Source of the DNA: Gordionus sp. m RMFG-2023
Lineage: Eukaryota; Nematomorpha; Gordioida; Chordodea; Parachordodidae
DNA: 64,000 bases
NCBI RefSeq assembly: GCF_954871325.1
Contig: NC_088775.1
Location: forward strand, 29,923,561 to 29,987,560
Direction: 5' to 3'
Part shown: piece after piece, positions 1 to 9,649 of the stretch
How the letters are laid out: each line of letters starts with the position of its first letter
Numbering within the stretch: the first letter of the stretch is position 1
Made by a program: the position numbers and the translations under genes
Notes under the pieces: model-generated
Database searches by the model: none
What the model was told of the DNA's origin: nothing
What the model saw: only the letters and a program-made list of their open reading frames with translations

Positions 1-392
1 AATTTTATAACATTTTACCATCTTCATAAGGATAAATTTTTTATAGTTTATATAGTTAGCCTACAGATAACGTTAATATTTTGGAATATTCAAGTCTTTT
101 AAAATTGGTTTCAAAGAAATATAAACTTCAAACTGGGCAGAATAAAGGAGAGTTTTCAGAGTATGTCTCTAGGAATTTAGGGGTAAAACAATTTTGTTAT
201 CAAAACTATTTTTAAAGTATATCCATGTTAGGAACTTATCCCTTAACACTCAATCATAATTTCTATGTATATCTAATAAATTAAGACCCTGGATTTTGAC
301 CCTTGCCAATAATCTTCTAAATAGCCAATGGATACCACCACAGAATTTTTATGACACAATCAGGTTGACCTCATGTTTGATTTAAATCTATG
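1..392. other. AT-rich stretch without recognisable gene
   Basis: No convincing reading frame, repeat or RNA structure was recognised here. Composition resembles the other intergenic stretches. Confidence 0.5.
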
Positions 393-400
393 ATAGGAGA

Positions 401-964
401 CAGCGTCTACATGAACGGGAGGGGTAGGAACAGTTTGCATTTTTTTGAGGGGGGGGGGGTAGGCGGCTTTAGTGGGGGTAGGATAAATTTTTTGAGGGGT
501 TATCTATTGAATTTTAAGATGAAATAAGACAAAATTGATTGCTGTAAAAATTAATACTTTTATTATAGAACTATTATAATACAATTCATCGACCAAATCT
601 ATATATTGCAAACAATCATACACATTGTTTTCCAAATAAAACTTTCTGCTATCCTTTTAAATTACATTTAAAAGGTTTAGATATTTCAGCAAGCTCATAA
701 AGTTATAATAATGAATTCATTGTAAATAATGGAGGATTTAATTGAATTTATTATCTAAAAAAGAAATCCTTTATATTCACAAAATATCGATAGTAGTTGG
801 TAGTAGAGATAGATTAATTTAAGTTATCCTTTATAAATTCTCTGAAAAGAGTATCATTATAATTAAAAAGGTCAAAATAAAAATGGGAAAATACTGCCGC
901 CGAAGGTGGCAAATTTTTTTTAAGGGGGTTTGCATCCATTGAAAATCCTGTCATGTAGACATTG
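401..964. mobile_element. hAT-type MITE (non-autonomous, 564 bp)
   Basis: The ends form an imperfect terminal inverted repeat: CAGCGTCTACATGA on the left and the complement of CAATGTCTACATGA on the right. The flanking 8-mers ATAGGAGA (393-400) and ATAGGAAG (965-972) agree at six of eight positions, as expected of an old hAT 8-bp target duplication. The inside has no coding potential but holds runs of G (about 446-480) and a short GC-rich patch near 896-910, both unusual for this region. No transposase is present, so it would have depended on one supplied elsewhere. The family is assigned from duplication length and the CA start of the repeat, not from homology. Confidence 0.6.
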
Positions 965-972
965 ATAGGAAG

Positions 973-1813
973 TCTTTGTTTAAAAGAGTATTTATGAAGG
1001 TTTTAAAAGCATTTAAATAATTTTTTATGATAAGTGTAGGTTTTATATGAAATTCATGTGTATATTTAATAGTTCATTTCTAAAATCATTTTTATTTATC
1101 AAATTTTATTTTTATTATTTTAAGAAATATTATTCTATTCTTTAAATAACTTTTCTTTAAATCCAAAAAATTTACTGAATAATAATTAACTAAAATTTTA
1201 TATTAAGCTGCGTCCAAAATGTTTTAAAAAAATCCTTAAAATTTTCACAAATTAATAACAACACTTTAGACACATTTAAGTTTTAAAAAAATTAAAATAT
1301 TCAAAATGTTTGATATGATTCAATTATTAGTTATTTATTAAAAGATATGTAAATATTTAATTGTATTTATTATTATATATTACCTTTCAGTTATTAAACA
1401 TTGTATGAACCTATTATTTGATAATGGTTATATTTAAATTTTATTTATATACTTAATAAATAAATATATGTTGTAAATAATTTGTATCAATATTTAATAA
1501 ACAGTTGGAAAACCAATAATACTTTTATTTTGAAAGATAATTTTTCCATACAATATATATAAATTATTATATTTGAGTTATATAATAAAATTATAATAGA
1601 AATGATATAATGTCTTTTAAGAGTAGGAATAGGAATATTTTTATTAATAACTATAGGGTTTTCATTTTATTTGTTGGCATTATCTTGATCTAGCTATTAT
1701 TCAATAATAAATATCAAATAATAATAATATAATATACAGAATCATTCGACATAGGGATAGCAATTTCATTAAGGTATGATGCAGTTAATTTTATTTACAA
1801 ATATAAAATAATA
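973..1813. other. AT-rich spacer, nothing recognised
   Basis: Low-complexity AT-rich sequence between the MITE and the hAT element. No gene, RNA or repeat boundary seen. Confidence 0.45.
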
Positions 1814-1823
1814 CTTTTCCCTA

Positions 1824-1900
1824 GAGATGTAAAGGTAGGGAAATTTCCCGGGAAATAACGGGAAATTTAACGGGAAATTTCCCGAATTTTCCCTTAATAT
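1824..1900. repeat. Subterminal GGGAAATTTCCC-rich motifs of hAT copy 1
   Basis: Repeated palindromic GGGAAATTTCCCG-type motifs directly inside the left end mirror those at 6538-6685 on the right. In the hAT superfamily such subterminal motifs commonly bind the BED zinc finger of the transposase. That function is inferred here. Confidence 0.5.
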
Positions 1901-2990
1901 AAATATATTATTTATTTGCAAAAATTATGATTTATATTTTATAAAATATAATATTTTATTTCAATAATTATGATTTATAATTTAAATTATAAATAATTTT
2001 TATTTTCCTCGTAAGTCTTTAAACTTATTTTTTTATTAGTTCAATCATTGAGTGCAATTTTTCAAATCTATAATTTTAAAAGTAGAAAAATAAAGGAAAA
2101 ATGTTTCACATTATATTCTCATACATAATATTAATGTGATATATTATAGAATTATTAATAATTAATGATATATTTAGATTTGATATATAATAGTGCGCAC
2201 AAATTGAGCGTTTGCAGTATGTTTGTTAATGTAACGCCTCTTTGTTTAAATTGAAAGCAGTATGTTTTTTATTAAAGTTTTTTTTATAATTTCTTAAACA
2301 AAAAGAGTTTATTTCTTACCTTAAGGTAAAATAAGGAAGTTTAATTATATTTGTTTATTTAGATTTCCTAAGAATTTATGATTCAATCAGGGTTTTCAAA
2401 TTTTTTTGTGGCCTTGGATGCAAAACATATGTATATAAATGTTTCTTTGTTTATCCTACCTTAATTTATATATTTATAATAATCTATATATTTTAATAAA
2501 AATGTAAAATAAATTTTGAATAGTTTGCATATTTATATATTTTATATTTTTTTCAAGACACTAGATATAAAAATAAATAGATTTAGAAATATTGCTAATC
2601 AAATTTCAAATTTATGATATAATTTGATTAAATCTATCTAATAATTGCTAAATTTTGAATAGTTGCTTATTTATATATATTTTACAAAATAATTTTAATT
2701 ACATTTTTCAATCTTTAATTATGAAAATGTACACCATAATAAGAGTATTAAATGTCTTGTTTAATAAAATAATTTGATTTAAAATATTACATACGTATTG
2801 CATATTTAATGGATCAATTACAGTCGATTGAAGTGATAGAACGGTAAATATTATTTTATTTTAATCATATTTATTTACAGATTCTATGAACATTATATCT
2901 CAATATTGATAGTAATTAAAACTTACACTAAAGAAATTAAGCTTAAAATCAGCCATCACCCACCTTTAAAGTAATTAAATTATACTGTAA

Positions 2991-3147
2991 TTTTTGGGTA
3001 TAGGATTTTTCTTTGTCCCACGCCTTTTAAATTAAAGCCTATAAAGGTTTAAGCAACATTTTTCGAAATGTTGTGCCTACAAGTACGTGCGGCTTACCCA
3101 CAAACGTGTGGAGGGCTCCTCATATTTTTACTTTTATACCCAAATTA
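2991..3147. other. Hairpin-rich segment bounded by 10-bp inverted repeat
   Basis: A perfect 10-bp inverted repeat (TTTGGGTATA at 2993-3002, complement at 3135-3144) encloses about 130 nt of higher GC content. Inside are a hairpin of eight pairs closed by TTCG (stem CAACATTT, about 3054-3073) and a hairpin CCACA-AACG-TGTGG (about 3098-3111). A third possible stem (CTAGC/GCTAG with an inner GTTGA/TCAAC) lies just downstream at about 3180-3211. It could be a structured RNA, a tiny nested element or part of the Harbinger body. I could not match it to U1-U6, U6atac, RNase P/MRP or a tRNA. Confidence 0.35.
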
Positions 3148-3547
3148 AATTGTTCCAATTAGATGGAAATGAGGAAAACCTAGCGTAGCTCTGTTGAATC
3201 TTCAACGCTAGAGGGCAAAAGCGCTATATATCACGTAATAAAATAATTTTAATTATATTTTTCAAAAATGGACACTAGAATATGGAATAATATAACTTTA
3301 TTATATATAAATAAATATAATTACAAAAAAAAACAAATCAATTTTCATAGATATAATTTCATTAAATAATGAGGTTTGATTTGCAGGTATATCTGTTGAA
3401 TTTGGAGGCCACAATTCAATTTTCCATTAAAGTATAATACAATGGAGATACTTCATTTTTGAAAAAATATATGTTTGATTTATATTTTATAGAGAAACAT
3501 TCTATAATAATGTTAAATTTATAGATAAATATATATTTTACTGGCTC

Positions 3548-3975
3548 TCAAAGCACCCTTTCAGTCAATATATCCAACAATGCATTTAATTTTACCCACT
3601 TGCCTTCCTTTGGTATAATTTCTTTAGGACTAAAACTATCCTCTATTGTTGGCTCCATGAATTTAATGTAATCATACCATCTGTATGAGAGTTTAGAGCC
3701 AGAAGCTCCTGAAACCTTGCACAATTATCTTGGTCTTTAAAGTTTTGCAACTTCTTCTTTATGCATGCTACAGTTGTATCATGCAATGGAAATTCCATCC
3801 CCAAGATATTAAAAATATAATTTATCATTATTTATATATATTTACCTTAAACTACTGGTTAATAAACCATCTAATACTAATATAGAATTCTTATGGTCTG
3901 GACGCTGCTGGTTCCAGACCATTTGTTGAGTTTCCAGTAAGGTACAAAATTTTTTAGTAACCTTATCATCCCTTC
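3548..3975 (-). pseudogene. MADF/Myb-like protein remnant of the Harbinger-like element
   Basis: Three short minus-strand pieces can be read in order. The first (about 3975-3846) contains KKFCTLLETQQMVWNQQRPD, reminiscent of the start of a MADF domain (Phe, then Leu/Glu, then Trp-Asn). It is followed by a possible GTAAAT donor at 3845. The second (about 3828-3643) contains VACIKKKLQNFKDQ, like the MADF K-W-x-x-L-R-D segment. The third starts MEPTIEDSFSPKEI at 3658 and ends at 3548. Second and third overlap in different frames, so the gene is decayed or spliced. The assignment rests on weak pattern similarity plus the Harbinger-type 3-bp duplication around it; another DNA-binding protein is possible. 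Confidence 0.35.
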
Positions 3976-4419
3976 TAAAATTATAATATGTATCCTAAAA
4001 TTATATAAATATAAATTCCAAAATTATATAAATAGTCATTTCTAAAATTATATAAATATCAATTAATATATTCTAAATAATATAATATCAATTAATATAT
4101 GAAATAAATTATACCTACAATTTGTATCCATTTTTAAATTTTAGCGCAAAATTAAAAAGCATAGAAAAAATCTAACCAGTTTGCTTTTTTATTAACGTTT
4201 GCCGTAAAAAAATCCAAGCTGCACTCTACCATATTAGCTTTTAAAACGGAGAGTTGCAACGCTCAATTTGTGCGCACTATAAGTATCATTATATGTTAAT
4301 CATACTATATAACTGATATAATGATTTATGATGTTTAATATATTTTAATCATACTATATAACTGGTATAATGATTTATTGATGTTTAATTTAAATTAATA
4401 TGATTGCAATATTTTATAG

Positions 4420-6351
4420 ATGCCTCGGAAATCTTCCAATATCTGGAAACATTTTATTAAAGATAGAGCTAATAACAAGAAAGGATATATATCAATATGC
4501 AAATATTGTCAATTAACATATAATTTCCCAAATTCAACAAAGATGTCTCAGCATATCAAAAAATGTCAAGGGTATATTAACAGTTTACAATTTAATGAAG
4601 TTGATCGTGATAATAATAATTCTACTGAAGAGGATGTTGTAGTATGTTTACCAGATTCCAGTAATCCTAATAAAATTATATCCCAAAAAAACATAAATAA
4701 AACCATTCTAAATACTTTTAAAGAAAATACCAATAATTTTAATGCTGGCACATCTAAAATTAAAATATTTTTCGACACTATAACCGAACAAAATCAAACG
4801 CAACTTGACAGTGCTTTGGCATTGGCTATTTTTATGTCAAATTGCCCTTTTAATTTAGTTGAAAATAAATATTTCATCAGTTTTTTAAAATTAATGCGTC
4901 CAGCCTATAAAATTCCTTCTAGACATGCAATTAGTAAAACATTACTAGATTTTGAATACATTAAAGTGAAAAATATTATTAACAATAAATTCAATAATTT
5001 AAAAGATTTTACTCTCATAAGCGATGGCTGGACAAATATTCGCGGAGAGTCCATTATTAATTTTATAATAATGGCTCCAGAACCAATTTTTTTTAAATCC
5101 ATTGACACAGGTTCCAGTGCTCACACTGGTGAATATATCGCATCTGAGTTGATCAAGGTAATAGAAGAAATTGGTTGTCAAAAATTTATCTCACTAGTAA
5201 CTGATAATGCAAAGAATATGAAAAAGGCCTGAAGTCTTGTTAAGGCAAAATATAATTATATTGAATGCTTTGGATGTGCCGCACATGGGTTGAATCTGCT
5301 TATTAAAGATTTATGCCAAATACCTTTTATTGAAAAGATCATCAAAAAAACCAAGCAAATAATTAAATATATAAAATTTCATGGTATTTTATTAGCAACT
5401 TTTAAAGAAAGGCAAATATTGAAAGGGTATAAATCTTCCTTAAAAATTCCAAGTCCGATAAGATGGGGAGGTTTTGTTATAATGTTGCAAAGTGTTGTGA
5501 AAAATAAGGAAGTTTTGCAAGAAATTGCAATTTCTAGTTTATTTACAAACAAACAAAGAAGGCTTATTATATTAGACAAAGAAGGATACTGGGATAAATT
5601 AGAGTCTGTACTGACCTTTTTGGAATTTATTTATAAGAAAATTATATTTGTAGAATCGGATTCAGCAGTATTATCTGACGTTCCAGAAATATTTTGGGAC
5701 ATAAAAGATAAACTCAATTCATCAACTTTTATTTTTAATGAAAATGATTTGAAAAGTGTTAAGATGCATATTAAAAAACGAAAGAAATTTTGTTGCCGAG
5801 AATATCATTATGCAACAAATCTTCTGGATCCTCGATATTATGGTGTGAAATTAACAGACCGTGAATTAACAGCAGCTTTAAATATAATAAATATTATTTC
5901 AGGCCAAATTAATTATATTGGATAAATTATGGGTAATTTAGCAGAATATCGTTCAAAACAAGGTTTCTATAAAGGAGCTGGCATATGGGAGCGCTCAATC
6001 CATACCAAACCACTCATATGGTGGAAAGGGTTGTGTACAAATCAACCCCTTTGTCAAGTGGCAGTAAGATGTCTTTCGAAACCACCCTCAAGTGCCTCGT
6101 CAGAAAGAGTCTGGTCAGCATTTGGAAAAATTCATTCAAAAACGAGAAATAGAATAAAGAATGAAAGAGTCGAAAAACTAATATCAATAAGGCATAACAT
6201 ACATTTAAAGGATCATACAAATACATCAAGTTCGGGATATCATCAAAAGAGTTCAGATTCCGATTTATCAATATCAAGTGATAATGATGATATTTCAATT
6301 TCATCCCATGAAGATATTGATGCTATTTCATTAGCATCCCAAGAATTTTAA
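4420..6351 (+). pseudogene. hAT transposase with BED zinc finger, two in-frame stops
   Basis: One plus-strand frame of 644 codons with in-frame stops at 5230-5232 (TGA) and 5923-5925 (TAA). An N-terminal BED finger is visible (W9, C27, C30, H45, C49; residues 1-50). A low-complexity Asn/Ser linker follows. The RNase-H-like catalytic core has the first Asp in LISDGWTN (about residue 202), the second in LVTDNAKNM (about 262), and CFGCAAHGLNL (about 283). The C-terminal dimerisation region has SSASSERVWSAF (Glu about 561) and ends with an acidic Ser/Asp tail. The TGA stands where the related copy at 12018-14701 has a Trp TGG. The motifs are otherwise complete, so loss of function looks fairly recent. 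The enzyme would cut and paste the 1822-6690 element in the nucleus. Confidence 0.88.
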
Positions 6352-6537
6352 ATGTAATTTCTGATACATGCTTTTTGTAATTAATAAAGTTATTCAAAAA
6401 AGGATGTTTATAGTGTATTTATTTTTGTCTTTATTGTTTAATTATATTATTTTCCCTTAGTTCCCCCAATTTAATAAAGTTATTCCATAAAAAAAAATTG
6501 AAAGGTTTAAAGTATATTTTGTGGTTATTTTTTAATT

Positions 6538-6600
6538 TTCCGTTATTTCCCGTTTTTTACCGTTATTTCCCGTTTTTTACCGTTATTTCCCGTTTTTTCC
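6538..6600. repeat. 20-bp tandem motif in right subterminal region of hAT copy 1
   Basis: About three tandem units of CGTTATTTCCCGTTTTTTAC, followed by variants rich in CCC and TTTT, sit just inside the right end of the element. Confidence 0.6.
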
Positions 6601-6698
6601 CCCGTTTTTTCCCCCAATTTTCCCTTTTTTTCCCCAATTTTCCCTGGGAAATTTCCCCTGAACCAATTTTCCCGGGAATTTACATCTATACTTTTCCC

Positions 6699-7545
6699 AG
6701 ATGTCAATTTTCAGATTCCTAAAATAAAAAACGATTTTATATTTTTGCCTTTTAATATTTTACATTTGTCTGTGTCAATTTAAAACTTGACTCAGAATAT
6801 TTGGTAATATCATCAATATTTTCTTTTAATTATATATATTGTTTGATATATAGTAGATCCTTATTTTCCAGCACCTTTTAATGTTACGATTTGAGTTATT
6901 GTAATATATATATTGTAAGGTTTAAGAGTAGATTGACAGATATTCCAAGAGAAATTGCAGAGATTATTAGCAGTGTAATATTTTGAAGAATTTAAAAATA
7001 AAAAATTAAATAATTTTGTATAAATTGTAAAAATTGTCCACTTACTATTACTTCAATTACCATTTAATAATTCAATCTATTATAATATAGTGTTGTATAT
7101 TTTCTCATAACTTCATAATTGTAGAATGTATGTTATTCATAACTTATAACATTTTCGATGAAATATATAACCTTTTTATTTTACTTATATATAATTTGAC
7201 TATGATTGTAGTTAACCTCCTATTATTTGTTAACTTAAAATATCTTTTTATTATTTCTATTGTAATTTAATATCAATTTCTTATATTTAATTTTATAATT
7301 TGTAACTAAGTAATAAATCATTTGTAAAGGTGGTGGTTTGTTTATAATTTAAATTAGGATGAACAAATTTGTATTCATGAATTTCACATAATGATAGGTA
7401 AATCAGATATTTTCCCTTCATTTGATGATTATTTTTAAAAAAAATTCCCAATTAATATATACATATATTAGACAGATTTAATTCTTATAAACCCCTTACT
7501 ATTTTTCTGGATCCAAGGAAAAAATTAATTATTCTGGGTTTTATT
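6699..7545. other. AT-rich spacer, nothing recognised
   Basis: No coding region, RNA or clear repeat boundary seen. The 5' end of the Helitron-like element to the right may lie inside this stretch. Confidence 0.4.
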
Positions 7546-7549
7546 GGGC

Positions 7550-8662
7550 TTGGGAAATATTTTTCGTAGCTTGCTAAACATTTTTCAAAAATTTTTTTTA
7601 ATTTTAAATATGGGCTTGAAATTGGCCTGAAAATTCCATTTGAAGACATGGTCAGGCCTGATCAAAAACCAAGGCCCATCCAACTTTCATATTCTCATTG
7701 TATTTTTAAATGCATTGTGACTTTTTATATATTTTATTTCAGTTCTCAACTACCAAATTTATTATGGTCTTTTGCAGGTTTGAGAAAATCCCAAGTGCGT
7801 GGACCTGGCTTGAGAATTTTTTTAATATTAGGCATAGGTATAATATTTAAAACAGAATATTTATATGGCCCTCAGGTAAAAACTATTTTAAATATATTTT
7901 TATTCAAAAAAACAGTATTCACTCTTAGTCTAAATGGGTTGGCCTTGGTCTGAAGTAGGGGTGATCTGAGTTAAGATAGAATAAAAAATAGATATGGTTA
8001 TTAGAGATTTACTTATATCCAGGTTTGGAAAAAAATTTTGAAAATTACTATGGGTTGGCCAGGCTTGAGAAAAATTTTTATAAAATTATTATGAGTTAGA
8101 CTGGGCTTGGAAAATATTTTTATAAATTATATTGGGCTGGGTCTGGGGAAAATTATTATGAGCTTGGACGTTTAATAATTTTTTTATTATTAACTATGGG
8201 TCAGACATTGGCCTAAAACAAGTTATTTTGCAGGCCTGGGCTCGGCCTGATCAAAAAACCAAGGCCCATGAAAATCTGTTGTATTTTTAAATTCTTTATG
8301 ATCATTTAAATGTTTCATTTCAGTTCTCAACTACCAAAATTTTTATGATCTTTCATTGGGCTTGGAAGAATTTTTCAAAATTATAATGGTTTTGTACTTT
8401 GCCTGGGAATTTTTTTAATATTAAATATTAGATATAAAGTAATATTTAACAGCTAATATTGGTATTATCAAGTAAAATCTTTAAATTTAATTTTACTCAA
8501 ACCAGTATTTACACTAAGTTTTAATGGATTAAACCTAGCCTGAAGAGTGAGGGGGTAAAAAGAATAAAAATTGGATATTATTTTCAAATAACAGGTAATA
8601 ACTATCATAAAGATAAGAAGAAAGTTCTCACTCCCCGTCATTTTTGACGGGCTATCTACTAG
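7550..8662 (+). mobile_element. Helitron-like non-autonomous element, copy A
   Basis: The 3' end has the Helitron layout: a hairpin CCCGTCA-TTTT-TGACGGG (about 8636-8652), a short spacer, then CTAG (8659-8662) followed by T. A related end occurs at 19045-19087, and a third, on the minus strand, at 33709-33740. The body consists of two diverged tandem copies of a unit of about 0.5 kb (about 7560-8030 and 8040-8560). Each contains TTCTCAACTACCAAA and a Gln/Gly-rich-looking TTGGGCTTGG motif. The same unit recurs once on the minus strand at 33.7-34.5 kb. No Rep/helicase frame is present. The 5' start is not resolved. Confidence 0.6.
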
Positions 8663-8742
8663 TAATATAATAAATGGCCAGATATGAAATTCAGAATAGT
8701 TCAGAGTTGGCAAATTTAAAAAAAGTATGATATATTAATATA

Positions 8743-8866
8743 TAACCCGGCCGAAGGCCGAGTAAAAGCTGGTCGAAGGCCCGCAAATTAGGGGGTATGG
8801 AGGCTTCGCCCTCATAATTTTTTTTATTTGAACCGCTTGAGATTAAAGGCTAGCGACGCCCCTGAT
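8743..8866 (+). mobile_element. Right end of a hAT element related to the one at 31535-35226
   Basis: Contains the same ordered landmarks as 35097-35226: two GC-rich hairpins with GAA loops (CCGGCCGAAGGCCG, then a second GGCCGAAGGCCCGC-like unit), a GGGGTATGGAGGCTTCG stretch, then a terminal motif. Read from the right, the terminus is CAGGGGCGTCGCTAGCC, a CAGGGGCG-type hAT terminus. The left end was not found; the Helitron-like copy at 7550-8662 lies directly to its left and may have inserted into it. Confidence 0.5.
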
Positions 8867-9649
8867 AATGGCTTTTCTTGCCTGAGAACGTATGTAAATA
8901 TTTCTTAAATTAGAAAAACAACTACTTTTACAAAATCATACTTAATAAAATACAAATAAACTATTTCGCTAAATATTTGAATAATAATAAAACAAAATGT
9001 TTAATAACAACATAATTTGAATTCCAAAAATTACTGAACAATAGCCAACATCACGACACCCACGTCTAAATTTAAAACAAATTTTTTTGGAAGAACCTAA
9101 ATTTAAATTTTATTTACGTAATATATTATATAAAATCTTATAATAAATAGATAAATTTAGGTGTATATTAACAATTTATTTTTAAAATATAATAATAATA
9201 TATAAATATAATAACAATAAAAGTTAATAATATGTAAAAATAGCGTTATTTGTAAAATAAAATAGAAAAGGCATCTATGTACTTGACTTCATATGTTTAA
9301 ATATATTCTAAAAGATTCTTCTACTGTTACTGTATGGATATGATGAGATTTTCCTTCGTAGTTAAGTCCAAGAATTTAAAATTCGGAGGAATGGTCGAAG
9401 AGTCTTTTAAAGTTTTTTATCAAATTATATAATACAAATATTTCATAATTTTATATTAAATAATATTTGTACTTATATTTTTATATGCATACATTGTTAA
9501 TTAAAAAATACCAATAATATTATATTAAATAAATATATATTAAATATCTTTATTTTTTTTATGGATAAAATTATTATTTTATTGAGGAGTTATTGAAAAA
9601 TTCATTTTCCATTTGTTATTTTGACCATTTTTATTAACTTATTTCCGTC
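8867..9649. other. Intergenic region upstream of RPL7A
   Basis: Mostly AT-rich. It contains an inverted repeat, AAAAGATTCTTC near 9309 and GAAGAGTCTTTT near 9398, enclosing about 75 nt of higher GC. The minus strand of this patch can be read as ILGLNYEGKSHHIHTVTV, which I do not recognise. A pyrimidine-rich run precedes the RPL7A start. No promoter element can be assigned. Confidence 0.35.

Larger units (their letters stand above)
2191..4279. mobile_element. PIF/Harbinger-like element nested in hAT copy 1
   Basis: The ends are inverted repeats TAGTGCGCACAAATTGAGCG (left) and its complement (right, ending at 4279), flanked by a TAA direct repeat at 2188-2190 and 4280-4282. A 3-bp TAA/TTA duplication is typical of PIF/Harbinger elements. 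No DDE transposase is visible. A decayed minus-strand reading region at about 3548-3975 resembles the MADF/Myb-like accessory protein of this superfamily, which supports the call. The element splits hAT copy 1 between its left end and transposase frame, so it is younger than that hAT. At 2089 bp it is short for an autonomous element. Confidence 0.72.
1822..6690 (+). mobile_element. hAT transposon copy 1 with 8-bp target duplication
   Basis: The element starts TAGAGATGTAAA and ends with the near-complement TTTACATCTATA. It is flanked by a perfect 8-bp direct repeat CTTTTCCC at 1814-1821 and 6691-6698, the hallmark of hAT insertion. Both subterminal regions are rich in GGGAAA/TTTCCC motifs, likely transposase binding sites. 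On the right they are organised as about three 20-bp tandem units (about 6538-6600). The transposase frame lies at 4420-6351. A second element (2191-4279) has inserted between the left end and the transposase, so the original hAT was about 2.78 kb, close to the 2.68 kb of the copy at 12018-14701. Confidence 0.9.

Noticed and set aside
2991-3211. RNase P, U-snRNA or tRNA gene
   Set aside because: A GAGGAAA word and several hairpins invited comparison, but no diagnostic set of conserved boxes for any of these RNAs is present.
4420-6351. Recoding of TGA as Trp (TGA stands at a Trp position of the hAT transposase)
   Set aside because: RPL7A uses TGG for Trp and TGA as its stop, and other transposon relics carry TAA and TAG as well. 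Ordinary decay is sufficient.
7648-7953. 101-codon plus-strand frame in the Helitron-like copy A
   Set aside because: Falls in the repeated unit; the second unit and copy B do not keep the frame.
7550-8662. Autonomous Helitron
   Set aside because: No Rep or helicase motifs in any frame of the element or its other copy.
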